The notes below the pieces were generated by a model that saw nothing but the letters and a program-made list of their open reading frames with translations, was not told the DNA's origin and did no database searches. From contig JAKBMB010000032.1 of the NCBI GenBank assembly GCA_021831785.1, positions 1 to 64,000 of the forward strand: a stretch of 64,000 nucleotides of DNA. Reading direction: 5' to 3'. The translations under genes were made by a program, and so were the position numbers. Below, in pieces: positions 26,501-35,799 of this stretch. Within the stretch, counting starts at the first letter, position 1; the number at the start of each line of letters is the position of its first letter. Source of the stretch: Deltaproteobacteria bacterium. GTDB taxonomy: Bacteria > Desulfobacterota > Binatia > Binatales > Binataceae.

Positions 26501-27516
26501 GCACCGCCCTGACCAGCCCTTACGGCACGCCACAGACCGGTTACGTCACAAGCGTAGTCTATCCAGAGTGCGCAGAAGTAGGGAGCAGCAACAGTTGTAG
26601 CGACCTCCCCTGGGACAGCGAGTGCAGCAACGAGCACTGTTTCGGCGTCCCGCTTTATCGAGAATACGTAACCGGGTCGGAAAACAAGACTCAACCACCC
26701 CTTCCTGAATTCATCAGAATGGCAGGAATGAACATTTACCAGCGCGAGACCATGTTAGTTAACCATGGGCACTACTACATTGACACCACCGCCAGCGAGG
26801 CACAGCAAGAGTCATGGACTCGCAAGAACATCTTCAGGGGCGGGCAGACTTACGACGTTTTCTTAGTCTATGCCACGGAGAACACCGAACAGACCTATGA
26901 TATTTATGTTGGAACGGGATGTAGCACGGATCTGGTGAAGTCGATACGAGTAAACGTTGCCAACGCTCCGTTCGTAGTCACCCGCGGCGCGGGCCCGGAC
27001 GGAAAAACGCTTTCCGCAGTATGCAAAAGAAGCAACCCCAAAGAGCAGAGCGACGACCTCCTGGAGGTCACCCTCAACCTGAGCGCCTACAAAAGCGAAT
27101 TCGACCAAGCCCATCATGACCTGTGTCTGCCCCAGACGGTGTGTCGCTTCGAGGATGGCAAATGCATCGCACAACCGGCAACATCTGAAGGCTTCGGCGG
27201 CCCCGGGATGCAACAAGCCGCCTTTAACGTCGCACCCTTTGAGCCTCTGACCCCTGCGGAGCGGCATCTTACCTGCAGTTACGCCGGCAAGGATGTGGAT
27301 TGCCCGACGGGCGGCTGCGTCGGCTTCTCCTTCACGCTGCCCGCGGCCTTCGTGGCCGAGGATCAGACGTTGATGAAGAATCTGCCAATGTCTGGGCTCA
27401 CGAGTTGCTTCCCGAAGGACGCGAACTGGAACTTTACCCCGGTAGAAGCCGACAAGGAGCTTGCCGGAGAATGTTACCGAGCGCCCATGACAGCCGATTT
27501 CTGCAGCACTTTATAA
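23545..27516 (+). CDS. Large secreted G8/CEMIP-like beta-helix protein
   Basis: I chose the GTG at 23545, seven bases after AAGGAGG; a GTG at 23539 is too close to it. The roughly 1323-residue product has a signal peptide (TAFVVTAALLVAHTTRSEA) and then a G8-like region. LAGTIPPTARKLKVDRP, WQVDDHIVVTTTDY and a right-handed beta-helix segment follow, with LGHYPVHFHMARQ near residue 415, RWIVVHATQGVTLARNVGY and IGHGFYLED. This pattern matches animal CEMIP/TMEM2 (hyaluronan-degrading) and fibrocystin-L relatives. The second half is Cys-rich and unrecognised. Probably exported and acting on a polysaccharide; substrate unknown. Confidence 0.75.
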   Translation: MLSHTPRLGLTSQSREIFFRLATAFVVTAALLVAHTTRSEAIECTNGALKPPPVPQDLVVRSGTCTVDAGTYRFSNVNIYGGGKLWFENNKRAKIDFYAANIVVENNGSLVAGVDEDGTTIRPIGADGGYVKIHLYGAPPTGLIGTGVLCKTPTGDQQKAPCGIPDGIWDKSGQKIKLDNGVMDYWYQYRPLSLDGGDPDAFFGYKVLAVSYGGTLQLFGKKGAVSAEEELNQTFKPKDSARSWRRLAGTIPPTARKLKVDRPDLIENNWQVDDHIVVTTTDYLAGHSEELIITAIDRNTKEITFTTVCYKEGRCGKDGVQWTHNGEKYPLSRLPSRLGIIKTAAETRAAVGLLTRSIVIDSRGNRYLDPFYPPDYPPNPHYAFGGHVLARQGFLKFQVSGVEFRQLGQGGRLGHYPVHFHMARQTPPDTFVKDSSINESMTRWIVVHATQGVTLARNVGYLSIGHGFYLEDAVETNNRLYSNLGIFARAAIANPQNPRNIPGLLADSSSTSNMSSPRYGSDISMPTAFWITNGWNDFQGNMAAGAGMCGVCYWQLSAAISGPARGETWESYAGEQTRAEGRVGTSPLMRFDGNYCTSAMTSFQTVGYTQNCPGIPSEVPQVSNPAAPPQGTSDCGPGKKYPICPDDYYPQIDTGQLSQATKCPDTGKCDQVNAPLCQNADERNCVPTVINDYTTSFNYSKYDFAAVWLRRRWHLVSNSFISDVQNAGLTFISGGDYTHSSAINGLWELALKTVFVGETQPRDKAHAYASVLSPFNDDTGLRCDDPGAQGNHCTSKDNGFTLGGFTAFGVSQHMFNIYDGPASEDSNAYLDIKRYDLGTNANKSVYKLINGIPKALEPTNDVPEGDCYIQNAAIAWKQPNGFYYPPTFHSRNLFFDNVDIRHYVIDPHWFHGTYVTNPTEAEKRYCTQNDAIFNNFSAIDRQTELTDDDGSLTGYADTISVNEDSFFAAPIDGIQCSSDNATPEGGTALTSPYGTPQTGYVTSVVYPECAEVGSSNSCSDLPWDSECSNEHCFGVPLYREYVTGSENKTQPPLPEFIRMAGMNIYQRETMLVNHGHYYIDTTASEAQQESWTRKNIFRGGQTYDVFLVYATENTEQTYDIYVGTGCSTDLVKSIRVNVANAPFVVTRGAGPDGKTLSAVCKRSNPKEQSDDLLEVTLNLSAYKSEFDQAHHDLCLPQTVCRFEDGKCIAQPATSEGFGGPGMQQAAFNVAPFEPLTPAERHLTCSYAGKDVDCPTGGCVGFSFTLPAAFVAEDQTLMKNLPMSGLTSCFPKDANWNFTPVEADKELAGECYRAPMTADFCSTL

Positions 27517-27531
27517 AATGAATTGACCAGA

Positions 27532-27565
27532 GCCTCGGCGAGTCAATCTCACGGCTCGCCGAGGC
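27532..27565 (+). terminator. Stem-loop after the G8/CEMIP-like gene
   Basis: GCCTCGGCGAG pairs perfectly with CTCGCCGAGGC over 11 bases around a 12-base loop, 15 bases after the stop. There is no U-tract. Confidence 0.6.
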
Positions 27566-27580
27566 CGACGCGGGCGATGG

Positions 27581-28123
27581 TTGACACTCGCCGCTAATTC
27601 TTACGTCGAGCGGCGGACCGCGGGCTTGGCTGCCGGCTTCCACGCGCCGTTCGGCGAACTACCCGGGTTCGACGAGACCATCTCCCTCAATCACGCCTCC
27701 GGCAGCTACGACATAATCGTCGTTGGCAACAGCACCGCGGGATCGATTGCCGCCGCGAAGCTTCGACTAGCCAGCCGGGGAAGAAAGCGTATCTTGATTG
27801 TCGAGGCCGGCGGTCCCACTAGCGGCGCGAGCCATCCCGATCTGAATCCCGACAACATCGATGAAATCTGCCAGTATGTCACCGGGCCGGCGCCGATCGA
27901 CGGCATGTACTTCAACCGGCTCATCATCAACCATTTCGGCCGCACGGCGGCGCCGAGCGACGGCGCCAAGCGCGCCGGCCCACAATCACTTATCGTGCGC
28001 GGCACCACCAATGTCGCCGTGGTTGACGCCTCGTTGATTCCGACGATCGTTCTGGCCCATCCGGTCTGCACCATCATGGCGGCCGCCGGCCGCGCGGGCG
28101 ATATCCTGGCGGACCGCCGCTGA
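27581..28123 (+). pseudogene. GMC oxidoreductase remnant with internal deletion
   Basis: The 180-codon frame (TTG start) has an N-terminal FAD-binding segment YDIIVVGNSTAGSIAAAK...ILIVEAGG and then jumps to the C-terminal GMC motif NVAVVDASLIPT...TIMAAAGRAGDILA. Intact GMC enzymes (choline dehydrogenase family) are 500-600 residues, so most of the middle, including the substrate domain, is gone. Ribosome site weak. Probably non-functional. Confidence 0.7.
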
Positions 28124-28243
28124 GCGCCGAGCTTCGCTCGGGGCGGGCCGGTGGAATTTGCGGTCCGCTCGGTCACGCCGAACGCTGGCGAAGCATCTGC
28201 CGCCGTTCCAGCTTGCTTTGCCGGCGTGCTGAACCGCCACGCT

Positions 28244-30589
28244 TTAGGACGATGCCGGCGCCGGCGGCTGCGCCGCTTGAGCCGCGCCTGCGACGCGCCG
28301 CGCGAACCCTTTCGGCCGCCTTCGTTTGACCCGACGCGCCTCCTTTTGGCGCTGCTCCATCAGATCGATCAAGAATTGCTGGCAGTTGCCGGCGCTCGGA
28401 CCAGGCGTGGGCGGCGCGTAGGAGCCGTCGGGCTGCATCGTCCACGCGCAGCAGTTCGGCGCGAGTTGACAGTCGAGCACGGCGCGCAATTCCGCGCGCA
28501 GCGACGGGTCCTCGACCGGCGCCATCACCTCGACGCGGCTTTCCAGGTTGCGTTTCATGCAGTCCGCGGAGCCGATGAAATACTCCTCCGCGCCCGCGTT
28601 GCGGAAATAGTAGATTCGCCCATGCTCCAAAAAGCGCCCAACTATGCTGACTACCCGAACGTTGTGCGAAAGTCCGGGTATCCCGGGCCGCAAGCGGCAG
28701 GTGTCGCGCGCGAGGAGGTCCACCCTCACGCCGGCCTGCGAGGCGCGGTATAACGCGCGCGTGATGTCGACGTCCTCCAGCGCGTTGATCTTGAGCTGAA
28801 TCAGGCCCGGAGAGGCGGGTGAGTGAACTTTGATCTCGCGCTCAATCTTGGCGAGCAGGGCCTTTTTCAGCAGCGTCGGCGCGGGAAGAATCTTTTTGTA
28901 CGCGCGTTCGGGAAAGTAGCCCGTGGTCAAGTAGTTGAACAGTTGGGTAACGTCCTGTCCGATCGAGTCGTCGCAGGTCAGAATGCCGAAGTCGGCGTAA
29001 TTCCTCGCCGTACCGGGATGATAGTTGCCGGTGCCGATATGGACGTAGCGCCTGAGGCCATTGTAGTCCTGACGGACGACGAGAATCACTTTGCAGTGGG
29101 TCTTGAGGCCGAGCACGCCGTAGGTCACGTGGATGCCGAATTCTTCGAGGCGGTTGGCAAACTTGATGTTCTCCGCCTCGTCGAAGCGCGCCTTCAATTC
29201 CACCACCACCGCGACCTGCTTGCCGTTGCTCGCCGCGTTGCACAAATGGCCGATGATCTCGGCGTCGCTGGAGGTGCGATAAAGCGTCATTTTGATCGCG
29301 CGAACCTTCGGGTCTTCGCTGGCCTCGCGCAAAAAGCGCCCCACCGAGGTGGAGAATGATTCATACGGATGGAACAGAAACAGCGAACCGACATCCCGAA
29401 TTATATGGAAGATATTTCTGGGGCTTTGCAGTCTAGGATGATCCACCGGCCGGTGCGGCGGGTAGCGCAAGGCCGGTATCTCTATCGCCGCGAGCTCCGT
29501 CAAGTCCCGCATCGCCAGCATCGAATCCGTCTCGAACACGTCCTCGTGCTCGTTAAGACCGAGCTCCGCCGCCAGCATGCCGCGATGTATCGGGTCCATC
29601 CCTTTCGCGATCTCCAGGCGCACGATCGGCGCGAACCTGCGATCGCGCAGCTCAGACTCGATAAGCACGACCAGGTCGTCCGCCCCCTCCTCGTCACGTT
29701 CGGTATTCGCGTTGCGCGTGACGCGAAAGAACTCGCACGAAACGACTTCCACGCCGGGGAACAACAGGTCTAGATTGTGCGCCATCACGTCTTCGAGCGC
29801 CACCCAGCGGTTGTCCCGGCCTATCCGCAAAAACCGCGAGATGCCAAAGCCGAGCGGCACCTTGACGCGCGCCAGCACCGGGTCCGAGTCGTCGCGGCCG
29901 CGCAAGGCAACGAGCAAATTGAGCGAGAGGGTGGAGACAAAAGGAAACGGATGCGCCGGGTCCATCGCCTGGGGCGTCACCAGCGGGAAAATGTTCGCCA
30001 GATAATAATCGCGCAAGCCTTGTCTCTCGGCCGGTGAAAGCTGCTCGTAGGAAGCCACGCAGATGCCGCGATCCCTTAGTGCTTCGAGCAGCCGCGGCAA
30101 AAGTTCGCGCTGCTCCTGCTCGATCCGCCGAATAACCGCGTAGCACTCGCTGACCTGCTGGCGTGGCGTGCGGCCGTCGGGAGTCAGGTCCTGCATGCCG
30201 GCGGCGATCTGCTGCTTGAGGCCGCCGATCCGCGTCATGAAGAAGCTGTCCAGGTTGGACGCTGTGATGGCGAGGAACTTGAGCCGTTCGAGCAGCGGAT
30301 TATCTTCGCGTTGCGCCTCGCTAAGAACCCGGCGATTAAAGGCAAGCCACGTCAGCTCGCGGTTGAGGAATAGCTCCGGCGACGAAAGCGCCGGATCGAT
30401 GGGCAACGATGACAACGTAACGCCAAGCGCCGCTTGCTCGTTTGTGGATGGGGCCTCGCCGTTAGCGCCGGAAACGAGCCCGGTCGGCGCAGCCAGCGGT
30501 TCTGGAGCCGCCAATGGCGCAGCCGCGCCGGGTGTGCTCTGCTCGCGCTGATCGCTTTGTTCAACCATACGGTATGTGGCATACGGCAT
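28244..30589 (-). CDS. ppk1: Polyphosphate kinase 1
   Basis: 781 residues. FLNRELTWLAFNRRVLSEA at the start of the conserved part, HIGTGNYHPGTARNYADFG, the histidine motif GLKTHCK (phosphohistidine) and FLEHGRIYYFRNAG (second catalytic His) are Ppk1 hallmarks. Makes polyphosphate from ATP reversibly. The N-terminal 60 residues are an Ala/Pro-rich extension; a start at MVEQSDQREQS (30568) is equally possible. The C-terminus ends in an Arg/Ala-rich tail. Single gene; no ppx partner next to it. Confidence 0.95.
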   Translation of the reverse strand: MPYATYRMVEQSDQREQSTPGAAAPLAAPEPLAAPTGLVSGANGEAPSTNEQAALGVTLSSLPIDPALSSPELFLNRELTWLAFNRRVLSEAQREDNPLLERLKFLAITASNLDSFFMTRIGGLKQQIAAGMQDLTPDGRTPRQQVSECYAVIRRIEQEQRELLPRLLEALRDRGICVASYEQLSPAERQGLRDYYLANIFPLVTPQAMDPAHPFPFVSTLSLNLLVALRGRDDSDPVLARVKVPLGFGISRFLRIGRDNRWVALEDVMAHNLDLLFPGVEVVSCEFFRVTRNANTERDEEGADDLVVLIESELRDRRFAPIVRLEIAKGMDPIHRGMLAAELGLNEHEDVFETDSMLAMRDLTELAAIEIPALRYPPHRPVDHPRLQSPRNIFHIIRDVGSLFLFHPYESFSTSVGRFLREASEDPKVRAIKMTLYRTSSDAEIIGHLCNAASNGKQVAVVVELKARFDEAENIKFANRLEEFGIHVTYGVLGLKTHCKVILVVRQDYNGLRRYVHIGTGNYHPGTARNYADFGILTCDDSIGQDVTQLFNYLTTGYFPERAYKKILPAPTLLKKALLAKIEREIKVHSPASPGLIQLKINALEDVDITRALYRASQAGVRVDLLARDTCRLRPGIPGLSHNVRVVSIVGRFLEHGRIYYFRNAGAEEYFIGSADCMKRNLESRVEVMAPVEDPSLRAELRAVLDCQLAPNCCAWTMQPDGSYAPPTPGPSAGNCQQFLIDLMEQRQKEARRVKRRRPKGFARRVAGAAQAAQPPAPASS

Positions 30590-30945
30590 GTAGCCCGGTT
30601 ATCCCGGGTCGCCAAGCCAAACCTGTACTATAGCAGATTGCCCGCTTGCGGGACCAATGCTGCTACTAAGCGCGAGAATATGCTATGCTCGGTCACAGCC
30701 CGGCCAGCACGGTTTGCGCCCACGGCGCGAAATAGTCTAACGATTGATTTTAATCACACGAACGATGGTTTCGAAGATTTCGTCGGGCCATTCCCGACCG
30801 CCGAAAGAGCAACGCTCGTGACGGCGGCAGGTAATTGCGGAACCAAACAACTAATCCAAAGCCGCTATAGCCAAGCGCGCCGCCGCCAGGCACTTTCAGG
30901 GCCTTAGAGGCTTACCGGGCGGGACAACGTTGATGAGGATCACCG
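30590..30945. other. Intergenic region without recognised features
   Basis: 356 bases between divergent ppk1 and the thioesterase gene. It presumably holds the promoters of both, but no clear -35/-10 pair, repeat or RNA is seen. Confidence 0.4.
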
Positions 30946-31341
30946 ATGCGCGAAATGCCAGTGGGAACCAAAGGCAGCTTCACCATGACCGTCGCGCCTC
31001 AACATTTGGCCAGCACCGTCGATGACGCGCTGCCCGAGGTTCTAGCAACCGGCTGGATGATCATCATGATGGAGCGCGCGGCGATGGATGCGATGCGGCC
31101 GTTTCTCGAGCCTGGGGAAACTTCGGTCGGCGTGGCGATGAACGTTCAGCATCTTGCCGCCACACCCCCGGGGCATCTCGTGCGCGCCACGGCAGAGTTC
31201 ATCAAGGCGGAGGGCCGGCGGCTTGAGTTCAAGGTCGACGCGCGCGACGAAAATGAGGTGATCGGCTCCGGAACCCACCAGCGCGCTGTCATCGATCCGG
31301 CGAAATTCAAGCAGCGGCTTTTGGCAAAGGTAAAACGTTGA
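30946..31341 (+). CDS. Hotdog-fold thioesterase (FlK-like)
   Basis: 131 residues with MERAAMDAMRPFLEPGETSVGVAMNVQHLAATPPG, the pattern of the fluoroacetyl-CoA-thioesterase-like hotdog family (Thr/Glu/His active site region). Hydrolyses acyl-CoA thioesters. The stop overlaps the next gene's start as ATGA (31338-31341), so it is co-translated with the MaoC-like protein. Confidence 0.75.
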   Translation: MREMPVGTKGSFTMTVAPQHLASTVDDALPEVLATGWMIIMMERAAMDAMRPFLEPGETSVGVAMNVQHLAATPPGHLVRATAEFIKAEGRRLEFKVDARDENEVIGSGTHQRAVIDPAKFKQRLLAKVKR

Positions 31342-32240
31342 TGGGAAACGAGAGAACAGTGCTGAGAACCCCCTTTGCGCCTGACGAGATTTATGTGGGG
31401 CGCGACCTCGGTGGGCAGGACTATGTGATTTCGCCAGAGCTTGTCGCCAAGTATATCGACGGTACCGGCGACGACAATCCCTGGTATCGCGGTTCGTCGC
31501 CGCTGGGTGGCCCGCTGGCGCCGGTCTTGTCGCTGTACTGGGTGGTCTTCGCCAATCGCGACTGGTATCTTCCGAATCTTTACGGCAATCTTCACGCGCG
31601 CCAGGAATGGGAATCGTTCGCGGCGTTTCAAGTCGGGGACAAGCTGCGGACGCGCCTGATGGTGGTCGACCGCTACGAAAAGCGCGACCGCGAGTACGTG
31701 ATTGCCGAAGTGCAGAGCTTCGACGCCGGCAGCCGCCTGCTTGCGCGCAGCCGCACGCATCAGAGCTTTCTTCCCTCTAAACGCCATAGCGAAGGTTTCG
31801 CGGTCGACCGGTCGCGCGAAAAGGCGCCTGGACGCGTTTTCAAGGTCGGCGAACGGGGCGGCGAGCCGCTCGCGATAGAGCCGCGGCGGATTGACCAGTC
31901 GATGTGCTCGGCGTTCTCCGGGCCGCACCGTAATTACCACAACGACCTCGACAAAGCGCGCGAACTCGGTTTTCCCGAAATCGTCGTGCAAGGGATGCTC
32001 TCGGTTTGCTTGGTGGCCGAGATGATGACCCGCCGCTTCGGATTGGGCTTCTACTATGGCGGGCGGCTCGATCTGCGTCTGGTCAACGTGCTCTGGTGCA
32101 ATGAGATTACCGCGGCGCGCGGGCTTATCGTCGAGCGGCGCACGGAGGGCAAACGCACCCGCGCCGAGCTGGAGGTCTGGTGCGAAAAGAGCGACGGCAC
32201 CAAGACCGTGGTCGGCTCGGCGAGCGCCTTGGAGCTATAA
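31338..32240 (+). CDS. Double-hotdog MaoC-like dehydratase
   Basis: 300 residues with two hotdog modules: an N-terminal FAS1-like half (KYIDGTGDDNPWYRG) and a C-terminal half carrying the hydratase-type signature SGPHRNYHNDLDKARELGFPEIVVQGML. Expected to hydrate/dehydrate enoyl-CoA in an unidentified catabolic pathway. Partner of the preceding thioesterase. Confidence 0.75.
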   Translation: MMGNERTVLRTPFAPDEIYVGRDLGGQDYVISPELVAKYIDGTGDDNPWYRGSSPLGGPLAPVLSLYWVVFANRDWYLPNLYGNLHARQEWESFAAFQVGDKLRTRLMVVDRYEKRDREYVIAEVQSFDAGSRLLARSRTHQSFLPSKRHSEGFAVDRSREKAPGRVFKVGERGGEPLAIEPRRIDQSMCSAFSGPHRNYHNDLDKARELGFPEIVVQGMLSVCLVAEMMTRRFGLGFYYGGRLDLRLVNVLWCNEITAARGLIVERRTEGKRTRAELEVWCEKSDGTKTVVGSASALEL

Positions 32241-32533
32241 GAAGCTTCAGAGGCAACACGCAAGGACAGCGCGCATCGATACGATTCCCCATTGCTTCGG
32301 GCTCGTGCGCACTTCCCCCCGCAACAATGCGGGTTCAAAGCAAGGCTCGTCTTCACCCGGCGCCGAGACGGCGCGCAGCGCCCTTAGCATTGTATTTATG
32401 AAGGGGCTGGTTAACCCTGCGCATCAACGCTGGACGCGAAACCGCGCGCTTGCGCGAGTTGGTTGCGCCCAACACAGCCGGTCCCGCGCCGATGTGGCGA
32501 GAGCCGCGCAGCGGCGCTTTAGAGGCCTCTAGA

Positions 32534-34024
32534 ATGAAGCGATATCTCCTGGCCCTGGATCAGGGCACGACCTCCAGTCGCAGCGTGCTGTTCGACTTTG
32601 AGGGTCAGATAGCGGCATCCGCTCAGCAAGAGCTCAAGCAATATTACCCCAAGCCCGGATGGGTCGAACATGACGCGCGGGAGATCTGGGAGTCCCAGCT
32701 CAAGACGGCGCGCGGGTGTCTTGAGCGGGCGCATGCGGATGCGGGCGCGGTGGTTGCAATCGGCCTCACCAATCAGCGCGAAACAACGGTTATCTGGGAG
32801 CGCGACACCGGGGCGCCGGTCTATCGCGCGATCGTATGGCAGGATCGACGCACGGCGGCGTTCTGCGAAGAGTTAAAACGACGCAACCTGGAGCCGATTT
32901 TTTCGCGCAAGAGCGGTCTGCTGATCGATCCTTATTTCTCCGGCACCAAGGTGCGCTGGCTGCTGGATAATCTGCCCGGTCTTCGCCCGCGCGCGCAGGC
33001 CGGTGAGCTCGCTTTCGGCACGGTGGACTCGTGGCTGCTTTACAAGCTCACCGGCGGGCGGATCCATGCGACCGACGTGAGCAATGCCGCGCGCACGCTT
33101 TTGTTCGACATCCATCGCCTGCGCTGGGACGAGGAGCTGGCCAACCTGCTCGACGTACCGATGGCGCTTTTGCCGCAGGTGCGCGATTCAGCCGGCGACT
33201 TTGCGGCGACCGACCCGGCCCTGTTCGGCCGCGCGTTCCCGATTCGCGGCGTGGCGGGCGACCAGCAGGCCGCGCTCTTCGGCCAGGCGTGCTTCGAGCC
33301 GGGGATGGCGAAAAACACTTACGGCACCGGGGCCTTCGCGGTGATGCATACCGGCTACCGGGCGGTCGCGGCGCGGGAGGTGTTGAGCACCGTCGCCTGG
33401 CGGCTTGCGGGAGAGGCTGCGCAGTACGCGCTGGAGGGCTCGATCTTCGTCGCCGGCGCGGCCGTACAATGGCTGCGCGACGGGCTCGGATTGATCAGCG
33501 CGTCGGCCGAAGTCGAGGGACTGATCCGAACCGTGGACGGCACGGACGGCGTGTACTTCGTTCCCGCTCTAGCCGGTCTCGGCGCTCCCCACTGGGACCC
33601 GTACGCGCGCGGGGCGATATTCGGCTTGACACGCGGGACGACCAAGGCCCATCTGGCGCGCGCCGCCTGCGAGGCCATGGCGTACCAGACCCGGGACGCC
33701 ACGGAGGCGATGCAGCGCGCCTCGGGGATCGCGCTCAAGGAGCTGCGGGCGGACGGCGGGGCCGCGGCCAACGACTTCCTGATGCAGTTTCAGGCCGATA
33801 TTCTTGGCGTGCCCGTGCTGCGGCCGAGGATCACCGAGATCACCGCGCTGGGGGCGGCGTATCTGGCCGGTATCGGCGCCGGCGTGCTCGATCGGCAAGC
33901 AATCAAGGATCGCTGGACGGTCGCACGCCGGTTCGAGCCGCGGATGCCCGCCGCCCGGCGCGAAGAGCTGTACGCCGGATGGCAGCGCGCCGTCTCGCGA
34001 GCCTTGGGATGGCTCTCGGCGTGA
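32534..34024 (+). CDS. glpK: Glycerol kinase
   Basis: The ATG at 32534 begins [20 protein letters not shown], the canonical start; the longer open frame is not needed. 496 residues with the FGGY pattern: [48 protein letters not shown]. Phosphorylates glycerol to glycerol-3-phosphate, feeding the glpD product 57 bases downstream. No glpF seen. Confidence 0.95.
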   Translation: MKRYLLALDQGTTSSRSVLFDFEGQIAASAQQELKQYYPKPGWVEHDAREIWESQLKTARGCLERAHADAGAVVAIGLTNQRETTVIWERDTGAPVYRAIVWQDRRTAAFCEELKRRNLEPIFSRKSGLLIDPYFSGTKVRWLLDNLPGLRPRAQAGELAFGTVDSWLLYKLTGGRIHATDVSNAARTLLFDIHRLRWDEELANLLDVPMALLPQVRDSAGDFAATDPALFGRAFPIRGVAGDQQAALFGQACFEPGMAKNTYGTGAFAVMHTGYRAVAAREVLSTVAWRLAGEAAQYALEGSIFVAGAAVQWLRDGLGLISASAEVEGLIRTVDGTDGVYFVPALAGLGAPHWDPYARGAIFGLTRGTTKAHLARAACEAMAYQTRDATEAMQRASGIALKELRADGGAAANDFLMQFQADILGVPVLRPRITEITALGAAYLAGIGAGVLDRQAIKDRWTVARRFEPRMPAARREELYAGWQRAVSRALGWLSA

Positions 34025-34080
34025 GGCGCGCCAGCGCGGCGCAGCTTCTCGGCCATAGTGGATTAACAAGCTGACCGGCC

Positions 34081-35715
34081 GTGGCGCTTCTCCGCGAAAG
34101 CGAAATCAAAGCGCTTAAGCACGGTCGATTTGACGTGCTGGTGGTCGGCGGCGGCGCGACCGGCGCCGGCATCGCGCTCGACGCTGCCAGTCGAGGCTTG
34201 CGCGTTGCGCTGGTTGAACGCGACGATTTCGCCAGCGGCGCCTCCAGCCGCTCAACCAAGCTCATCCACGGCGGCGTTCGTTACCTCGAGCAGGCAGTCA
34301 AATATCTCGACGCAAGCCGACTCAGCTTGGTCAACGCGGCGCTGCAGGAGCGAGCGGTCATGCTGCGCATCGCGCCCCATCTGGCGCGCCCACTGGCCAT
34401 TCTGACGCCGGTCTACCGATGGCATTCGCTTCCCTACTACTACGCCGGACTTAAGCTCTACGATCTGTTGGCCGGGCGCTTCGGTCTCCCGTCCAGCAGC
34501 CTCATTACCGCGCGGGAGGTGCGCTCGCGCTTTCCGACGATCAATCGAGCCGGGCTTAAGGCCGGATTGATCTATTACGACGGACAGTTCGACGACGCCC
34601 GCATGAACCTAAGCCTGGTGCTTACCGCTCGCCAGTATGGCGCGGTGGTCGCCAACTATCTGGAAGTTCGCGCCTTCGGCAAGCGCTCGTCGCAAATTCG
34701 CGCCGCCGTGGTGCGCGACCGGATAACCGGCGACGACTGGGAAATCGAGGCCCGGATAGTGATCAACGCCGCCGGACCTTTCGCCGATCTGCTGCGCAGG
34801 CTCGACGAGCCGCAGGCGAGTCCGATACTAAGTCTCAGCTCGGGCGCGCATATCGTGCTGGATCGGCGGCTTTGTCCCTCGGACCTCGGATTGCTCATCC
34901 CGCGGACGGCGGACGGCAGGGTGATCTTTCTGCTCCCATGGATGGGGATGGCGCTGGCCGGCACTACCGACAATCCGGCGCGAGTCGATTTTCATCCGCA
35001 GGCGGCTCAGCAGGATATCGACTACATTTTGCGAGAGCTGGCAGCCTATCTAGAGCGCCCCATCGAACGTTTCGAAATAAAGGCCGCGTGGAGCGGGCTT
35101 CGTCCCCTCGTCGGCGCGGCCAACGCCGCCAAAACCGCCGCGTTGCCGCGCGATCATGCAATAGATGTAAGTCCGTCGGGGTTGATCACGGTAGTCGGAG
35201 GGAAGTGGACTACTTATCGCCTTATGGCCAAGGAAGCGGTGGACCGCGCGATCGAGCTCGGCGGCTTCGCTCCCCGCTGGCGCTGTCTCACTGAGCGACT
35301 TCTGTTGCTCGGGGCGCAAGAGCTACGTCGCGACGGCGAGGACGTCGCGGCCTGCCCGAGCCGGTCGACCAAAGATGGTAATTTACCGGCTGACCTGGCG
35401 CGGCATCTGCGATCGACCTACGGTGACCGCGCGCCGCACGTTGCTGAAATCGCCGACCGCGGCTACGCTTCGCGTCTTGCCGAAGGTTATCCGTATATCG
35501 AAGCGGAGGTTCTGTGGGCAGCCCGCGAGGAGATGGCTTGCACGGTGATGGATGTCTTGGCGCGACGCGCGCGGTTGGCCTTTTTAGACAACGCGGCTGC
35601 GAGCGCAGCCGTCCCGCGCGTGAGCGAGCTGCTGAGGCAAGAGCTCAACTGGGACGAGCACAAATTAAAGCTCGAGCGCGAGATGGCCGAAAAACGACTG
35701 GCGCAAGGGCTGTAG
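34081..35715 (+). CDS. glpD: Aerobic glycerol-3-phosphate dehydrogenase
   Basis: 544 residues beginning at a GTG. The N-terminal FAD-binding motif VLVVGGGATGAGIALDAASR, then GASSRSTKLIHGGVRYLEQ, the family signature, and a C-terminal helical domain. Oxidises glycerol-3-phosphate to dihydroxyacetone phosphate, passing electrons to quinone at the membrane. Operon with glpK. Confidence 0.95.
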   Translation: MALLRESEIKALKHGRFDVLVVGGGATGAGIALDAASRGLRVALVERDDFASGASSRSTKLIHGGVRYLEQAVKYLDASRLSLVNAALQERAVMLRIAPHLARPLAILTPVYRWHSLPYYYAGLKLYDLLAGRFGLPSSSLITAREVRSRFPTINRAGLKAGLIYYDGQFDDARMNLSLVLTARQYGAVVANYLEVRAFGKRSSQIRAAVVRDRITGDDWEIEARIVINAAGPFADLLRRLDEPQASPILSLSSGAHIVLDRRLCPSDLGLLIPRTADGRVIFLLPWMGMALAGTTDNPARVDFHPQAAQQDIDYILRELAAYLERPIERFEIKAAWSGLRPLVGAANAAKTAALPRDHAIDVSPSGLITVVGGKWTTYRLMAKEAVDRAIELGGFAPRWRCLTERLLLLGAQELRRDGEDVAACPSRSTKDGNLPADLARHLRSTYGDRAPHVAEIADRGYASRLAEGYPYIEAEVLWAAREEMACTVMDVLARRARLAFLDNAAASAAVPRVSELLRQELNWDEHKLKLEREMAEKRLAQGL

Positions 35716-35799
35716 CCGGCTTTGCGCATCCGGCGCCGCCGCCCAAGCCTTGCCCTTTTGCTGTCGTGGGTCAAAAATCGATAGCGGAGGGTCGTAGCG

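Noticed and set aside
33031-34074. Plus-strand open frame of 347 codons
   Set aside because: Overlaps glpK out of frame and is Arg-rich; glpK is certain.
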